Below, piece by piece: positions 1 through 7,061 of a stretch of DNA of 20,542 nucleotides. How positions within the stretch are numbered: position 1 is the first letter of the stretch; every line of letters begins with the position of its first letter. The stretch lies in contig UQUZ01000048.1 in assembly GCA_900544375.1 (NCBI GenBank), positions 1-20,542 on the forward strand, written 5' to 3'. Both the position numbers and the translations under genes were made by a program. A model generated the notes under the pieces. The model was not told the DNA's origin and did not search any database. It was given only the letters and a program-made list of their open reading frames with translations. The stretch comes from an uncultured Oscillospiraceae bacterium. GTDB taxonomy: Bacteria; Bacillota; Clostridia; Oscillospirales; Acutalibacteraceae.

Positions 1-107
1 ACATGCACAACACGGCAATGGCCGATGATATGATGTATTTTCTACGTTTTGTCATGGAAAACCAGCCGCCTATCTCCCCTCAAATACTTTATAATCTACA
101 CGCTTAA
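1..107 (+). CDS. Possible C-terminal tail of an upstream gene (partial)
   Basis: A reading frame is open from the window edge to a TAA at 105-107. It includes an in-frame ATG at position 3 and would encode about 34 visible residues ending PPISPQILYNLHA. No family is recognisable from so short a piece. If real, its stop lies inside the last codons of the convergent gene ending at 96, so the two 3' ends overlap by 12 bases. It could equally be chance, since 35 open codons are not decisive. Confidence 0.3.
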   Translation, partial: MHNTAMADDMMYFLRFVMENQPPISPQILYNLHA

Positions 108-1136
108 ATAATCTTGAAGCTGGATTGACTCACGAAATCCAAAATCGAAATTTATACCAGCCCCGCCTCCCCCTCCTCCGATTGATACGCCTCCGCCTGT
201 TACCGTAAACACACCATGCCCATATTTTGATTCTATGCGGGCCGAGAGATCTCTTCTGGAATTTTGAAAAACCGTACAGGCGGCGTAGCCGGATGAAATC
301 AGATCAAAAAACAAGCCGTGGGACGCCCTTTGCCAAAAGGTGAAGACCAGCCCTTTGTTTGGAACAACCTCCATCTGCGCGGTCCGGACGGAGCTTTGAT
401 TTGGCCCTCTCAATTCCACTTCACACATTTCATTCATAGAATCCATATCGCAGCCCCAGGAGATCGCAATTTTATCTTTCAATACGGACACAATGGGATC
501 TGACATCCATTGAAAACCAATATGCACAAAATAAGAAACCGGTTTTTTGGTTTCCGCCCGGTTATCGTAGATTACCCAGGCATATTTTAATGTGGAAGTG
601 CTGATGAGGGAGGCTGAAGTTGTGACTTGGTCCTCCTGCTTCACCTGTTCCGGGCTTTGATAATCTGATTGCTGCTCCATCGCCATTCTCAACAGCTTGA
701 TTTCTTCATCATTTTTTCCATAATATTCTGCCAGTTCCTCATTTGTCATAGCCCGCATGCTTGTAATCATCTGCCGGTTCATCATTATATCCTCTTCACG
801 GAAGCCGACGCATCGCAACTGCTCATCCGTAGCATTTACCAGCAATTCCATCATGCTCAATTCATCAATTGGGCTGACAACTGTTTGGAGCGATACCGAT
901 TCGGGGCAAGTTTTGATTTTAGAGGCCAGCTCCAATTTCTGCGCATCCTTCATCGTATGCAATAAATTTTGGGGATATCCGAACTCAACCATTATCCGCT
1001 CCGCGTCCTTCACCGCTAAAACCGCATAGCATCGTTCTTCATCGAAGCCATAAGCCGCCAGCAGAGATGATGCGAGCACAAGGAGCGAACATCCGACACA
1101 TGCAATTGCTTTCCACCATTTTTTATGCCTTCCCAA
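96..1136 (-). CDS. Exported protein of unknown function with glycine-rich C-terminus
   Basis: This 346-residue protein is not recognised as a known family. The start is a TTG at 1136, preceded by GGAGAG at about 6 bases spacing. Residues 1-30 form a signal peptide: a basic start (GRHKKWWK), a hydrophobic core (LLVLASSLLAAY), then charged residues, so the protein is probably secreted or membrane-tethered. Residues 35-170 are rich in charged helix-formers with repeated short acidic segments such as TNEELAEYYG. Residues 180-310 look more beta-rich. Near the end is a glycine tract (TGGGVSI followed by six Gly, about residues 313-327), then an aromatic segment FDFGF. Six or more cysteines lie in the mature part. 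It is transcribed alone from the promoter at 1238-1265 and diverges from the desulfidase gene. It looks more AT-rich than its neighbours, which fits accessory DNA (inference). Confidence 0.75.
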   Translation of the reverse strand: MGRHKKWWKAIACVGCSLLVLASSLLAAYGFDEERCYAVLAVKDAERIMVEFGYPQNLLHTMKDAQKLELASKIKTCPESVSLQTVVSPIDELSMMELLVNATDEQLRCVGFREEDIMMNRQMITSMRAMTNEELAEYYGKNDEEIKLLRMAMEQQSDYQSPEQVKQEDQVTTSASLISTSTLKYAWVIYDNRAETKKPVSYFVHIGFQWMSDPIVSVLKDKIAISWGCDMDSMNEMCEVELRGPNQSSVRTAQMEVVPNKGLVFTFWQRASHGLFFDLISSGYAACTVFQNSRRDLSARIESKYGHGVFTVTGGGVSIGGGGGGAGINFDFGFRESIQLQDYLSV

Positions 1137-1237
1137 CCCAATCTCTCCATTTTTAAATATTTATTTACCTAGAAATCCATCTCTTTCCCCAAATCCATAT
1201 GATTTTTACCCTGTATTTGATGATAATGTATGATTAT

Positions 1238-1265
1238 AGTATATAAAACTGGATTGTTTTGTCAA
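1238..1265 (-). promoter_or_regulatory. Sigma-A promoter for the exported protein gene
   Basis: On the minus strand there is a consensus -35 TTGACA (1265-1260), a 16 bp spacer and a -10 TATACT (1243-1238), with an overlapping TATAAT-like run just downstream. Transcription would start near 1231, leaving a leader of about 95 bases before the TTG start at 1136. The match is to the general sigma-A consensus. Confidence 0.7.
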
Positions 1266-1318
1266 TGCTATTTCCCTCCCATCCTCCCTTTTTCCATTTG
1301 AGCCTAGGCGGCGAACGC

Positions 1319-1347
1319 TTGCATTCCCAACACAATTGCGATAAACT
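1319..1347 (+). promoter_or_regulatory. Candidate promoter for the cysteine desulfidase-like gene
   Basis: TTGCAT (1319-1324), a 17 bp spacer and TAAACT (1342-1347) lie about 64 bases before the TTG start at 1411. Both hexamers are imperfect but correctly spaced, and this is the best candidate in the gap. It diverges from the minus-strand promoter at 1238-1265. Confidence 0.4.
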
Positions 1348-1410
1348 AAACAAGCAACCAGAACGGTTCCAAAAGAGAAACAGAAAACGAAAAAACAATG
1401 AGGTGACAAT

Positions 1411-2712
1411 TTGAACCCCGGAGACTGTAAAAACAAAACCTGCAACCACTATGAAACCTATCTGCAAATTTTGCGCGCGGAGCTCGTGCCAGCATTGGGC
1501 TGCACGGAGCCAATTGCAATCGCCTATGCCGCTGCCGTGGCGCGCAGGGTGCTGGGCGAAATGCCCAAGCGCATCATCGCCGCTTGCAGCAGCAACATCA
1601 TCAAAAACGTGAAGAGCGTGATCGTGCCCACCACCGGCGACCTGCGCGGCATTGAGGCAAGCGCGATCCTGGGCGCGGTTGCGGGCCGCGCGGACCGTGA
1701 ACTGGAGGTGCTCTCCTGCGTGCAGCCGGAGGATGTGGAGCAGACGCGCCGCCTGCTGGAAAGCGGTATGTGCAAAACAGAATTGCTGCGCAGCGATTCC
1801 TGCCTGCATATCCGTATCACAGCGGAGAGTGAAGCGCACACGGCGATGGTTGAAATCCGGGATGAGCACACCCGCATCATCCGCGTAGAGCGCGACAGCG
1901 AGCCGCTCTATACGGCACAGCCCGATGAGCAGAAAGACGAGCCCTGTGCGGACTATCAATCGCTCAACGTGGCGGATATTTATGCGTTTGCACGCACGGT
2001 GCAAATCGAAGAAGTCCAGGAAATCCTGGATCGCCAGATCACTTACAACCTCAAAATCGCTGAGGAGGGGCTTGCGCATTGTTACGGTGCGAGCGTGGGT
2101 GTGACACTGCTGAAAAGCTACGGCGATGATATTAAAAATGTAGCGCGCGCCTTCCCCGCCGCCGGGAGCGACGCGCGCATGAGCGGCTGCGTGCTGCCGG
2201 TGGTGATCAATTCCGGCAGCGGCAATCAGGGCATGACGGCCTCGCTGCCCGTGATTAAATATGCCCAGCACATCGGCGCAACGCGGGAGCAGCTTTACCG
2301 CGCGCTTGTGCTAAGCAACTTGATTGCCATTCACCAAAAAACGGGCCTCGGCCGCCTCTCCGCCTACTGCGGGGCGGTCAGCGCGGCAGTGGGCAGCGGG
2401 GCAGCAATCACCTACCTCTACGGCGGCTCCTACGAGGCCGTTTGCGATACGATCACCAACACGATCGCCAATGTTTCCGGCATTGTGTGCGACGGCGCGA
2501 AACCCTCCTGCGCGGCCAAAATTGCCTCCGCAGTGGATGCGGCGATCCTAGGCCACTGCATGGCGCTGCAAAACCGCAGCTTCCGGCCCGGAGACGGAAT
2601 TGTCCGCGGAGATGTGGAGGATACCATCCGGGGCGTTGGCCGGATTGGGCGCGATGGAATGCGCGAAACGGACGAGGAAATTTTGAATATTATGCTGGAG
2701 AAGATTAGCTGA
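1411..2712 (+). CDS. L-cysteine desulfidase / serine dehydratase alpha-like (UPF0597 family)
   Basis: This 433-residue protein matches in layout the UPF0597 family, which includes archaeal L-cysteine desulfidase CdsB and E. coli CyuA/YhaM. These 4Fe-4S enzymes break L-cysteine into pyruvate, sulfide and ammonia in the cytoplasm. Visible family marks are the early GCTEP segment (Cys31), the signature SGSGNQGMTASLP (residues 268-280), and a C-terminal pair of cysteines in VCDGAKPSCAAK (Cys360, Cys367). Cys31 and one or both late cysteines are the likely cluster ligands (inference from the family). The length is normal. The start is TTG at 1411, preceded by AGGTGA at about 5 bases; no upstream in-frame ATG fits better. 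The ArsC/Spx-like gene follows 56 bases downstream on the same strand and may be co-transcribed, suggesting a thiol or sulfur-metabolism unit (inference). Activity on serine or another amino acid cannot be excluded. Confidence 0.88.
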   Translation: MNPGDCKNKTCNHYETYLQILRAELVPALGCTEPIAIAYAAAVARRVLGEMPKRIIAACSSNIIKNVKSVIVPTTGDLRGIEASAILGAVAGRADRELEVLSCVQPEDVEQTRRLLESGMCKTELLRSDSCLHIRITAESEAHTAMVEIRDEHTRIIRVERDSEPLYTAQPDEQKDEPCADYQSLNVADIYAFARTVQIEEVQEILDRQITYNLKIAEEGLAHCYGASVGVTLLKSYGDDIKNVARAFPAAGSDARMSGCVLPVVINSGSGNQGMTASLPVIKYAQHIGATREQLYRALVLSNLIAIHQKTGLGRLSAYCGAVSAAVGSGAAITYLYGGSYEAVCDTITNTIANVSGIVCDGAKPSCAAKIASAVDAAILGHCMALQNRSFRPGDGIVRGDVEDTIRGVGRIGRDGMRETDEEILNIMLEKIS

Positions 2713-2768
2713 CTGCAACCTTCTCTTCTCCAACAAAATCATACGATTGCAACAAGGAGGCTGCTTCT

Positions 2769-3131
2769 ATGCTCTTTCTCTGGTACCCTAAATGCACCAC
2801 CTGCCAAAAAGCAAAACAGTGGCTAGACGAACACGAAATCCCCTATGAAACGCGGGATATTAAGCTACAAAATCCCACGGAAGCCGAGCTACGGGAATGG
2901 TTGCAAACAAGCAATCTTCCCCTCAAGCGCTTTTTCAACACGAGCGGACTTGCCTACAGGGCGCTCGCCTTGAAAGATAAGCTGCCGGACATGGCGCAGG
3001 ATGAGCAGCTGGAGTTGCTTGCAGCGGATGGCATGCTCGTCAAGCGCCCCATTCTAATAGGAAAAGATTTTGTGCTCGCCGGCTTCCGGCCGGCCGAGTG
3101 GGAAACGGCGTTCCAACACAGCAAGGAATAG
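2769..3131 (+). CDS. ArsC/Spx/YffB-family thioredoxin-fold protein
   Basis: This 120-residue protein has a single ArsC-family thioredoxin fold. A redox CxxC motif sits at residues 9-12 (YPKCTTCQKA), at the end of the first strand. The family's VKRPI segment, which carries the conserved arginine, occurs near residues 91-95, followed by a GF segment. Members include glutaredoxin-dependent arsenate reductases, the regulator Spx and YffB-like proteins of unknown substrate. No arsenic genes lie nearby, so true arsenate reduction is unproven. The start ATG at 2769 follows a strong AAGGAGG at about 8 bases. It lies 56 bases after the desulfidase-like gene with no obvious terminator between them, and a strong terminator follows it. 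A role in thiol or sulfide homeostasis would fit the neighbour (inference). Confidence 0.85.
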   Translation: MLFLWYPKCTTCQKAKQWLDEHEIPYETRDIKLQNPTEAELREWLQTSNLPLKRFFNTSGLAYRALALKDKLPDMAQDEQLELLAADGMLVKRPILIGKDFVLAGFRPAEWETAFQHSKE

Positions 3132-3168
3132 ATGCGGCTTAAGGCTTGCTGAACTATCCCAAAACATA

Positions 3169-3221
3169 GAAAAACGCACCTGCGAATGGAGCCTTAAGGG
3201 CCCCTTCAAGGTGCGTTTTTT
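3169..3221. terminator. Bidirectional rho-independent terminator
   Basis: An AAAAACGCACCT arm (3170-3181) pairs with AGGTGCGTTTTT (3209-3220), with further pairing inside around GCCTTAAGGGC. There is a T run on the plus side and an A run before the stem, so it can end both the ArsC/Spx-like gene (plus) and the convergent MATE gene (minus). Confidence 0.85.
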
Positions 3222-3269
3222 GGTATGACTATGTGGCGCAGCCCCTATAAAGCGCTCTGCCAAACCTTT

Positions 3270-4664
3270 CTATTCCCCCAGCTTCATCGCGCTTTCCTGC
3301 ACACGCATTTCCCGCAGGACGCTCAGGCCCATCGGTATGGCCAGCAGAAAAGTGGCAATATCGGCGACCGGCTGGCTGCACTCAATTCCTCGCAGGCCGA
3401 AAACCGGCGTGAGAATCAGCAGAGCAGGCAGCATGAAAAGGCCTTGACGCGCCATTGCGAGCACTGTAGCCTTCGCGGCCTTGCCAATCGTTTGCAGCAT
3501 CATATTATTAAGGATGATCCAACCGTTAAGCGGGAAGGTCAAGCATTGAAAGCGAAGCGCCGCAGCGCCAATTTCGATCACCGCAGGATCATCGCGAAAA
3601 AGCGCAATAATCTGCGACGCATAAACAAGGCCTATTCCGGCGATCAAAAGGAGCACAGCAGTCGCCACACGGATGCAAAACCAAAAGGCTCTGCGAACGC
3701 GCCCATAAAGCTGCGCGCCATAGTTAAAGCCGCACACCGGCTGGAAGCCCTGCCCGAATCCAATCAACGCGGAGCCTGCGAACATCCCGACGCGCGACAC
3801 AATCGACATCGCTGCAATCGCCGCATCGCCAAACGGGCCCGCCGCCAAATTCAGGCACATCGTTGCCACGCTCGCCAATCCCTGCCGCCAGAAAGAAGGC
3901 AGGCCGCCGCGCAGGATCTCCCGGTAAAAGGCCCATTTCGGTGTGAAATCCCTCCAGCGGATGCGGATATTCCCGCGCCTTGAGGAAGCATAAAGCAGAA
4001 TGCAAAAGCTGATAAACTGGCTGATGATTGTAGCAATTGCAGCGCCGCTCACACCGAGGCGGAAGGTGAAGATGAATAACGGATCCAGCGCAATATTAAG
4101 CACCGCTCCGCTGATGACCCCTACCATCGCATACATGGCACTGCCTTGGAAACGCAGTTGGTTATTGAGCACAAAGGTGGCTGTCATATAAGGCGCGCCA
4201 AGAAGGATATAAGCCGCGTAACCACGTGCATAGGGCAAGATCGTCGGAGTGGCGCCCAAGATCCGCACCAGCGGGTCAAGGAAGATCAGCCCCAGCACGC
4301 TCACGCCCGCACCAAAAAACAGCGCTGAGAAAAAGCCGGTGGATACCATGCGCGAGGCGTTTTCCATATCCTGCCGCCCCAACGCGCGTGAAACATAGTT
4401 GCCCGACCCATGGCCGAAGGTAAAGCCAATCGCCTGAATCACCGCCATTAGGGAAAACACCACGCCCACCGCACCCGTGGCGCTCGTGCCGATGCGGCCG
4501 ACGAAAAAGGTATCCGCCATATTATAAAAAGAGGTCACCAACATGCTGATGATCGTAGGCACCGCAAGCGTGCAGACGAGCTTTTTCACCGGTGTCTGCG
4601 TCATACGGTTAAATCTTTCCTGTGTGGTTTCTTCTCGTTTCACGCGTTTACACATCCCCATCAT
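3270..4664 (-). CDS. MATE-family efflux transporter
   Basis: This membrane protein of about 464 residues belongs to the MATE family (NorM/MepA-like), which exports cationic drugs or metabolites using Na+ or H+ gradients. The typical N-terminal signature is present: a short charged start (ERFNRMTQTPVKKL), then AVPTIISMLVTSFYNMADTFFVGRIG. About twelve hydrophobic segments follow in two similar halves, with MATE-like pieces such as GSGNYVSRALGR and FGQGFQPVCGFNYGA. An open frame extends upstream to 4880, but those extra 72 codons overlap the preceding gene and promoter and do not look like MATE sequence. The promoter at 4678-4706 puts the transcript start near 4671, so I favour one of the clustered ATGs at 4664, 4661 or 4655; ATG 4604, 11 bases after AGGAAA, is a credible alternative. 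The gene is monocistronic. Substrate is unknown. Confidence 0.9.
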   Translation of the reverse strand: MMGMCKRVKREETTQERFNRMTQTPVKKLVCTLAVPTIISMLVTSFYNMADTFFVGRIGTSATGAVGVVFSLMAVIQAIGFTFGHGSGNYVSRALGRQDMENASRMVSTGFFSALFFGAGVSVLGLIFLDPLVRILGATPTILPYARGYAAYILLGAPYMTATFVLNNQLRFQGSAMYAMVGVISGAVLNIALDPLFIFTFRLGVSGAAIATIISQFISFCILLYASSRRGNIRIRWRDFTPKWAFYREILRGGLPSFWRQGLASVATMCLNLAAGPFGDAAIAAMSIVSRVGMFAGSALIGFGQGFQPVCGFNYGAQLYGRVRRAFWFCIRVATAVLLLIAGIGLVYASQIIALFRDDPAVIEIGAAALRFQCLTFPLNGWIILNNMMLQTIGKAAKATVLAMARQGLFMLPALLILTPVFGLRGIECSQPVADIATFLLAIPMGLSVLREMRVQESAMKLGE

Positions 4665-4677
4665 TTCTGAAGAATAT

Positions 4678-4706
4678 AGTATAATGCAGGTTAAAGAGGA
4701 TGTCAA
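4678..4706 (-). promoter_or_regulatory. Consensus sigma-A promoter for the MATE gene
   Basis: On the minus strand: perfect -35 TTGACA (4706-4701), 17 bp spacer, -10 TATACT (4683-4678). Predicted transcription start near 4671 gives a very short leader if translation starts at 4664-4655, which is the main argument against the longer upstream reading frame. Confidence 0.8.
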
Positions 4707-4780
4707 ACCATGCAGCGCTACTGGCTGCCGGCTATTTTTTGTGCCCCTATCGCAGATTAACCGCCAGATAAATAGATTCC

Positions 4781-5572
4781 CTATTTCATCGGCAGCGTTT
4801 TTATGATAGGAATCTCCCCCTCCCCATTGAGCTCCGTCATATGCTTCCAGAACCGCTTCTGCATATGGGTCATCCGGCATTTCGGGTTATATCGCCCTTC
4901 GATGGCAATCGTATCGTAAAATAGCTTCCACAGCGAACGGAACCTGCGTTCCTCCTCTCCCGCTTTCGGCTGTTCATAACCGTCTACCGGAACAATTGCG
5001 TACCGCCCCTGCGTAGAAACCAACGCAGCACCGTGCGTTTCGTCAAAAATCAAAAAGGATTCACATGGATACCGGTCGCAAAAATGCGGCGCGATCAGCG
5101 GCAAGATGAAATTCTTCGGCTCAATCACAGCGGACATCGCGCCATTGTCCCCAATCGAGAAGCGCACAAACTGTTTGAACTGGTGCGCCTCGTTCGTCAG
5201 CTTCTGCACAGCGCGGGTCAGCTCGTTTACCGTATCATCCGCGAGCATGGAGAGCGCTCTTCTTCCATAGCGCATCGCAAGGCGCGTAAAATCAAGCAGT
5301 AAAAGCTCCTTTTGCTCGTGGCAGGAGTAATAACCGAGCTCCACCAATCGGTAGGATTCATCGGAGGCTTTCCGGCGAAGCCCCGCTTCCACGCGACGCG
5401 CCTTCGAAAGCTCTGTCTGCACCGCGCGCGGCGGGTAGAGTGTTAATTGCCCCATACCTTCCGGTTGAATGGAAACAGGGCGTTCCTTTTTCTCGAAACT
5501 CTCAAAAATGCAGCACAGCAGTCCTTCAAAGGAACCATCATAGCAGTAGGCTACATTTGCCCGGTCAGGCAT
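4781..5572 (-). CDS. DUF4130 protein, partner of radical SAM DNA modification/repair protein (TIGR03915-like)
   Basis: This 263-residue protein carries the DUF4130 / 'probable DNA metabolism protein' pattern: an N-terminal YCYDGSFEGLLCCIFESF, a central HEQKELLLLDFTRLAMRYG, a stretch NEAHQFKQFVRFS, and a C-terminal section ending near RFWKHMTELNGE. The family is almost always encoded beside the radical SAM protein found here. In some bacteria it is fused to a uracil-DNA-glycosylase-like domain. That domain is absent here, because the protein stops directly after the DUF4130 part. The biochemical role is unknown; DNA repair or modification is inferred from the partnership. The ATG at 5572 lies inside the end of the radical SAM gene (22-base overlap), with GGGAGG about 10 bases upstream, implying translational coupling. 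It is cytoplasmic, with no signal or membrane segment. Confidence 0.88.
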   Translation of the reverse strand: MPDRANVAYCYDGSFEGLLCCIFESFEKKERPVSIQPEGMGQLTLYPPRAVQTELSKARRVEAGLRRKASDESYRLVELGYYSCHEQKELLLLDFTRLAMRYGRRALSMLADDTVNELTRAVQKLTNEAHQFKQFVRFSIGDNGAMSAVIEPKNFILPLIAPHFCDRYPCESFLIFDETHGAALVSTQGRYAIVPVDGYEQPKAGEEERRFRSLWKLFYDTIAIEGRYNPKCRMTHMQKRFWKHMTELNGEGEIPIIKTLPMK

Positions 5573-6876
5573 TTCATCACATCCTCCCTTGTGACCTCGT
5601 GTTGAAACAGGCTCAACTGCTCCGGCTCATCCGAAAGCGTCGGTAGCATTTGCCGGGAGCGCTCCGACAGCATCGATTGCAGCACCCGATCGGGTGTTAC
5701 TTTGAGTCCCTCCGCCATGCGCCCATTGCAGGTCACAAAAAACTGCGCGCGCTTTAACACAACGCCGATCTTTTTCAGCCCCGCAAAATCGAGCCTGCCA
5801 ACGCGGCGGGCGGCAACAATCCGCTTGGCGCTTTTGACGCCGATGCCGGGCACGCGCAGCAGCATTTCCTGCGGCGCGGTGTTAATCTCTACCGGGAAAA
5901 GCGCCATGTGGTTGAGCGCCCAATTGCATTTGGGATCAATATAAGGGTTAAAATTTGGATGTGCTTCGTCGAGCAGCTCCCCGGCCGAAAAGCCATAAAA
6001 CCGCAGCAACCAATCTGCCTGATAGAGCCGGTGCTCACGCAGAAGCGGCGGCTTGGTATCCACCGCGGGCAAAAGCGGGTTGCTGGAAACCGGCATATAA
6101 GCGGAATAGAACACACGCTTGAGGCCATATTTTTTGTAGAGCGCGGAGGAAAGGTTCAGGATTGTATAATCCGTTTCCGGCGTCGCGCCCACGATCATCT
6201 GCGTGCTCTGCCCTGCGGGCGCAAATTTTGGCGCGTGACGGTAGCGCACGAGGTCCGTCGTGTTTTCCGCAATGCGCGTGCTGATGAGGCCCATCGGGCG
6301 GAGAATATCTGTTTTTGATTTATTGGGTGCGAGCAGCTTTAAACTTTTTTGTGAGGGCAGCTCAATGTTGACGCTCATGCGGTCCGCCAATTGGCCAAGG
6401 CGGGAGAGCAGCGCGTCATCCGCACCGGGGATCGCCTTGGCGTGGATATAGCCGCCAAAGCCATATTCCTCCCGCAGGATGCGCAGCGTTTCGATCATGC
6501 GCTCACAGGTGTAATCCGGATTTTTGATCACACCGGAGCTCAAAAACAGCCCCTCAATATAGTTGCGTTTATAAAAATGGATCGTCAGCTCCGCAAGTTC
6601 TTTGGGCGTGAAGGTTGCACGAGGCACATCATTGGAGCAACGGTTAACGCAATACTGGCAGTCATAAACGCAGGCATTGCTCATAAGCACTTTCAAAAGA
6701 GAGATGCACCGACCATCCGCCGCGAAACTGTGGCAAAGCCCGCAGGAGGCCGCGTTGCCGATACGGAAGCCGCCCCCCTCGGAGGAGGAGCGATCTACCC
6801 CGCTGCTCGTGCAGGCGGCGTCATATTTCGCGGAGTCGGCAAGGATACGCAATTTATCAAAAAGATCCATCGTCAT
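5551..6876 (-). CDS. Putative DNA modification/repair radical SAM protein with helix-hairpin-helix (TIGR03916-like)
   Basis: This 441-residue protein has the radical SAM cluster motif CVYDCQYC (Cys69, Cys73, Cys76), which holds a 4Fe-4S centre that cleaves S-adenosylmethionine. Following the motif is the family-typical NRCSND and a TIM-barrel-like region with FLSSGVIKNPDYTCE. A DNA-binding helix-hairpin-helix follows at about residues 345-362 (LLRVPGIGVKSAKRIVAARR). An extra cysteine group precedes the SAM motif (SCGLCHS, Cys45/Cys48, and Cys57), possibly for metal binding (inference). The length and layout fit the 'putative DNA modification/repair radical SAM' family, whose reaction is not established. 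It is the first gene of a two-gene operon with the DUF4130 partner. The ATG at 6876 follows AGGGATG; ATG at 6870 is an alternative. The promoter region carries a perfect Gram-positive LexA box, so SOS control is likely. Confidence 0.9.
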   Translation of the reverse strand: MTMDLFDKLRILADSAKYDAACTSSGVDRSSSEGGGFRIGNAASCGLCHSFAADGRCISLLKVLMSNACVYDCQYCVNRCSNDVPRATFTPKELAELTIHFYKRNYIEGLFLSSGVIKNPDYTCERMIETLRILREEYGFGGYIHAKAIPGADDALLSRLGQLADRMSVNIELPSQKSLKLLAPNKSKTDILRPMGLISTRIAENTTDLVRYRHAPKFAPAGQSTQMIVGATPETDYTILNLSSALYKKYGLKRVFYSAYMPVSSNPLLPAVDTKPPLLREHRLYQADWLLRFYGFSAGELLDEAHPNFNPYIDPKCNWALNHMALFPVEINTAPQEMLLRVPGIGVKSAKRIVAARRVGRLDFAGLKKIGVVLKRAQFFVTCNGRMAEGLKVTPDRVLQSMLSERSRQMLPTLSDEPEQLSLFQHEVTREDVMKCLTGQM

Positions 6877-6897
6877 TACATCCCTGAAAGCGTATTA

Positions 6898-6909
6898 GAA
6901 CATTTGTTC
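6898..6909. promoter_or_regulatory. LexA (SOS) operator, perfect palindrome
   Basis: GAACATTTGTTC is a perfect 12 bp inverted repeat that fits the Gram-positive LexA/DinR core GAAC-N4-GTTC. It lies between the -10 element of the radical SAM promoter and the start codon at 6876, where bound repressor would block transcription. I judged the match by eye against the known consensus; the outer bases (TA/AC) are not the preferred C/G flanks. Confidence 0.75.
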
Positions 6910-6915
6910 ACAGCT

Positions 6916-6944
6916 AGTATACGCGCAAATGTTCTGGATGTCAA
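6916..6944 (-). promoter_or_regulatory. Consensus sigma-A promoter of the radical SAM / DUF4130 operon
   Basis: On the minus strand: perfect -35 TTGACA (6944-6939), 17 bp spacer, -10 TATACT (6921-6916). Such a strong promoter normally needs repression, which the adjacent LexA box at 6898-6909 and the half-conserved box in the spacer could supply. Confidence 0.85.
6923..6934. promoter_or_regulatory. Half-conserved second LexA-like site in the promoter spacer
   Basis: The plus strand reads GCGCAAATGTTC; one half-site (GTTC, i.e. GAAC on the minus strand) and the A/T-rich centre match the neighbouring perfect box, but the other half is GCGC. Its centre is 25 bp from that of the perfect box, between -10 and -35. 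It may be a weak second site or chance. Confidence 0.35.
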
Positions 6945-7019
6945 CAGAAAATGATTGGCAAAACAAACGCCGCCTTCGTGGATAAAGAAATGGAATATCC
7001 GCTATTGATAGATAGTATA

Positions 7020-7047
7020 AAAGCGCCCCGCGCAGGCGGGGCGCTTT
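7020..7047 (-). terminator. Rho-independent terminator of the lipoprotein gene
   Basis: A perfect 12 bp stem (AAAGCGCCCCGC pairing with GCGGGGCGCTTT) with a 4-base loop lies 14 bases after the lipoprotein stop. On the minus strand it runs into TTTTATACT, a usable U-rich tract. Confidence 0.88.
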
Positions 7048-7061
7048 CCAATGAATATGGG

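Noticed and set aside
1234..2271. Long open frame (345 codons) on the minus strand opposite the cysteine desulfidase-like gene
   Set aside because: Its His/Ala/Arg-rich sequence has no domain character, has no ribosome binding site, and overlaps a gene with clear family motifs; it is an antisense shadow of GC-rich codons.
3225..3983. 252-codon plus-strand frame opposite the MATE gene
   Set aside because: It has a low-complexity basic composition typical of antisense frames and overlaps a convincing membrane transporter and terminator.
4665..4880. N-terminal extension of the MATE reading frame
   Set aside because: It overlaps the end of the DUF4130 gene and the consensus promoter at 4678-4706, and it is unlike MATE N-termini.
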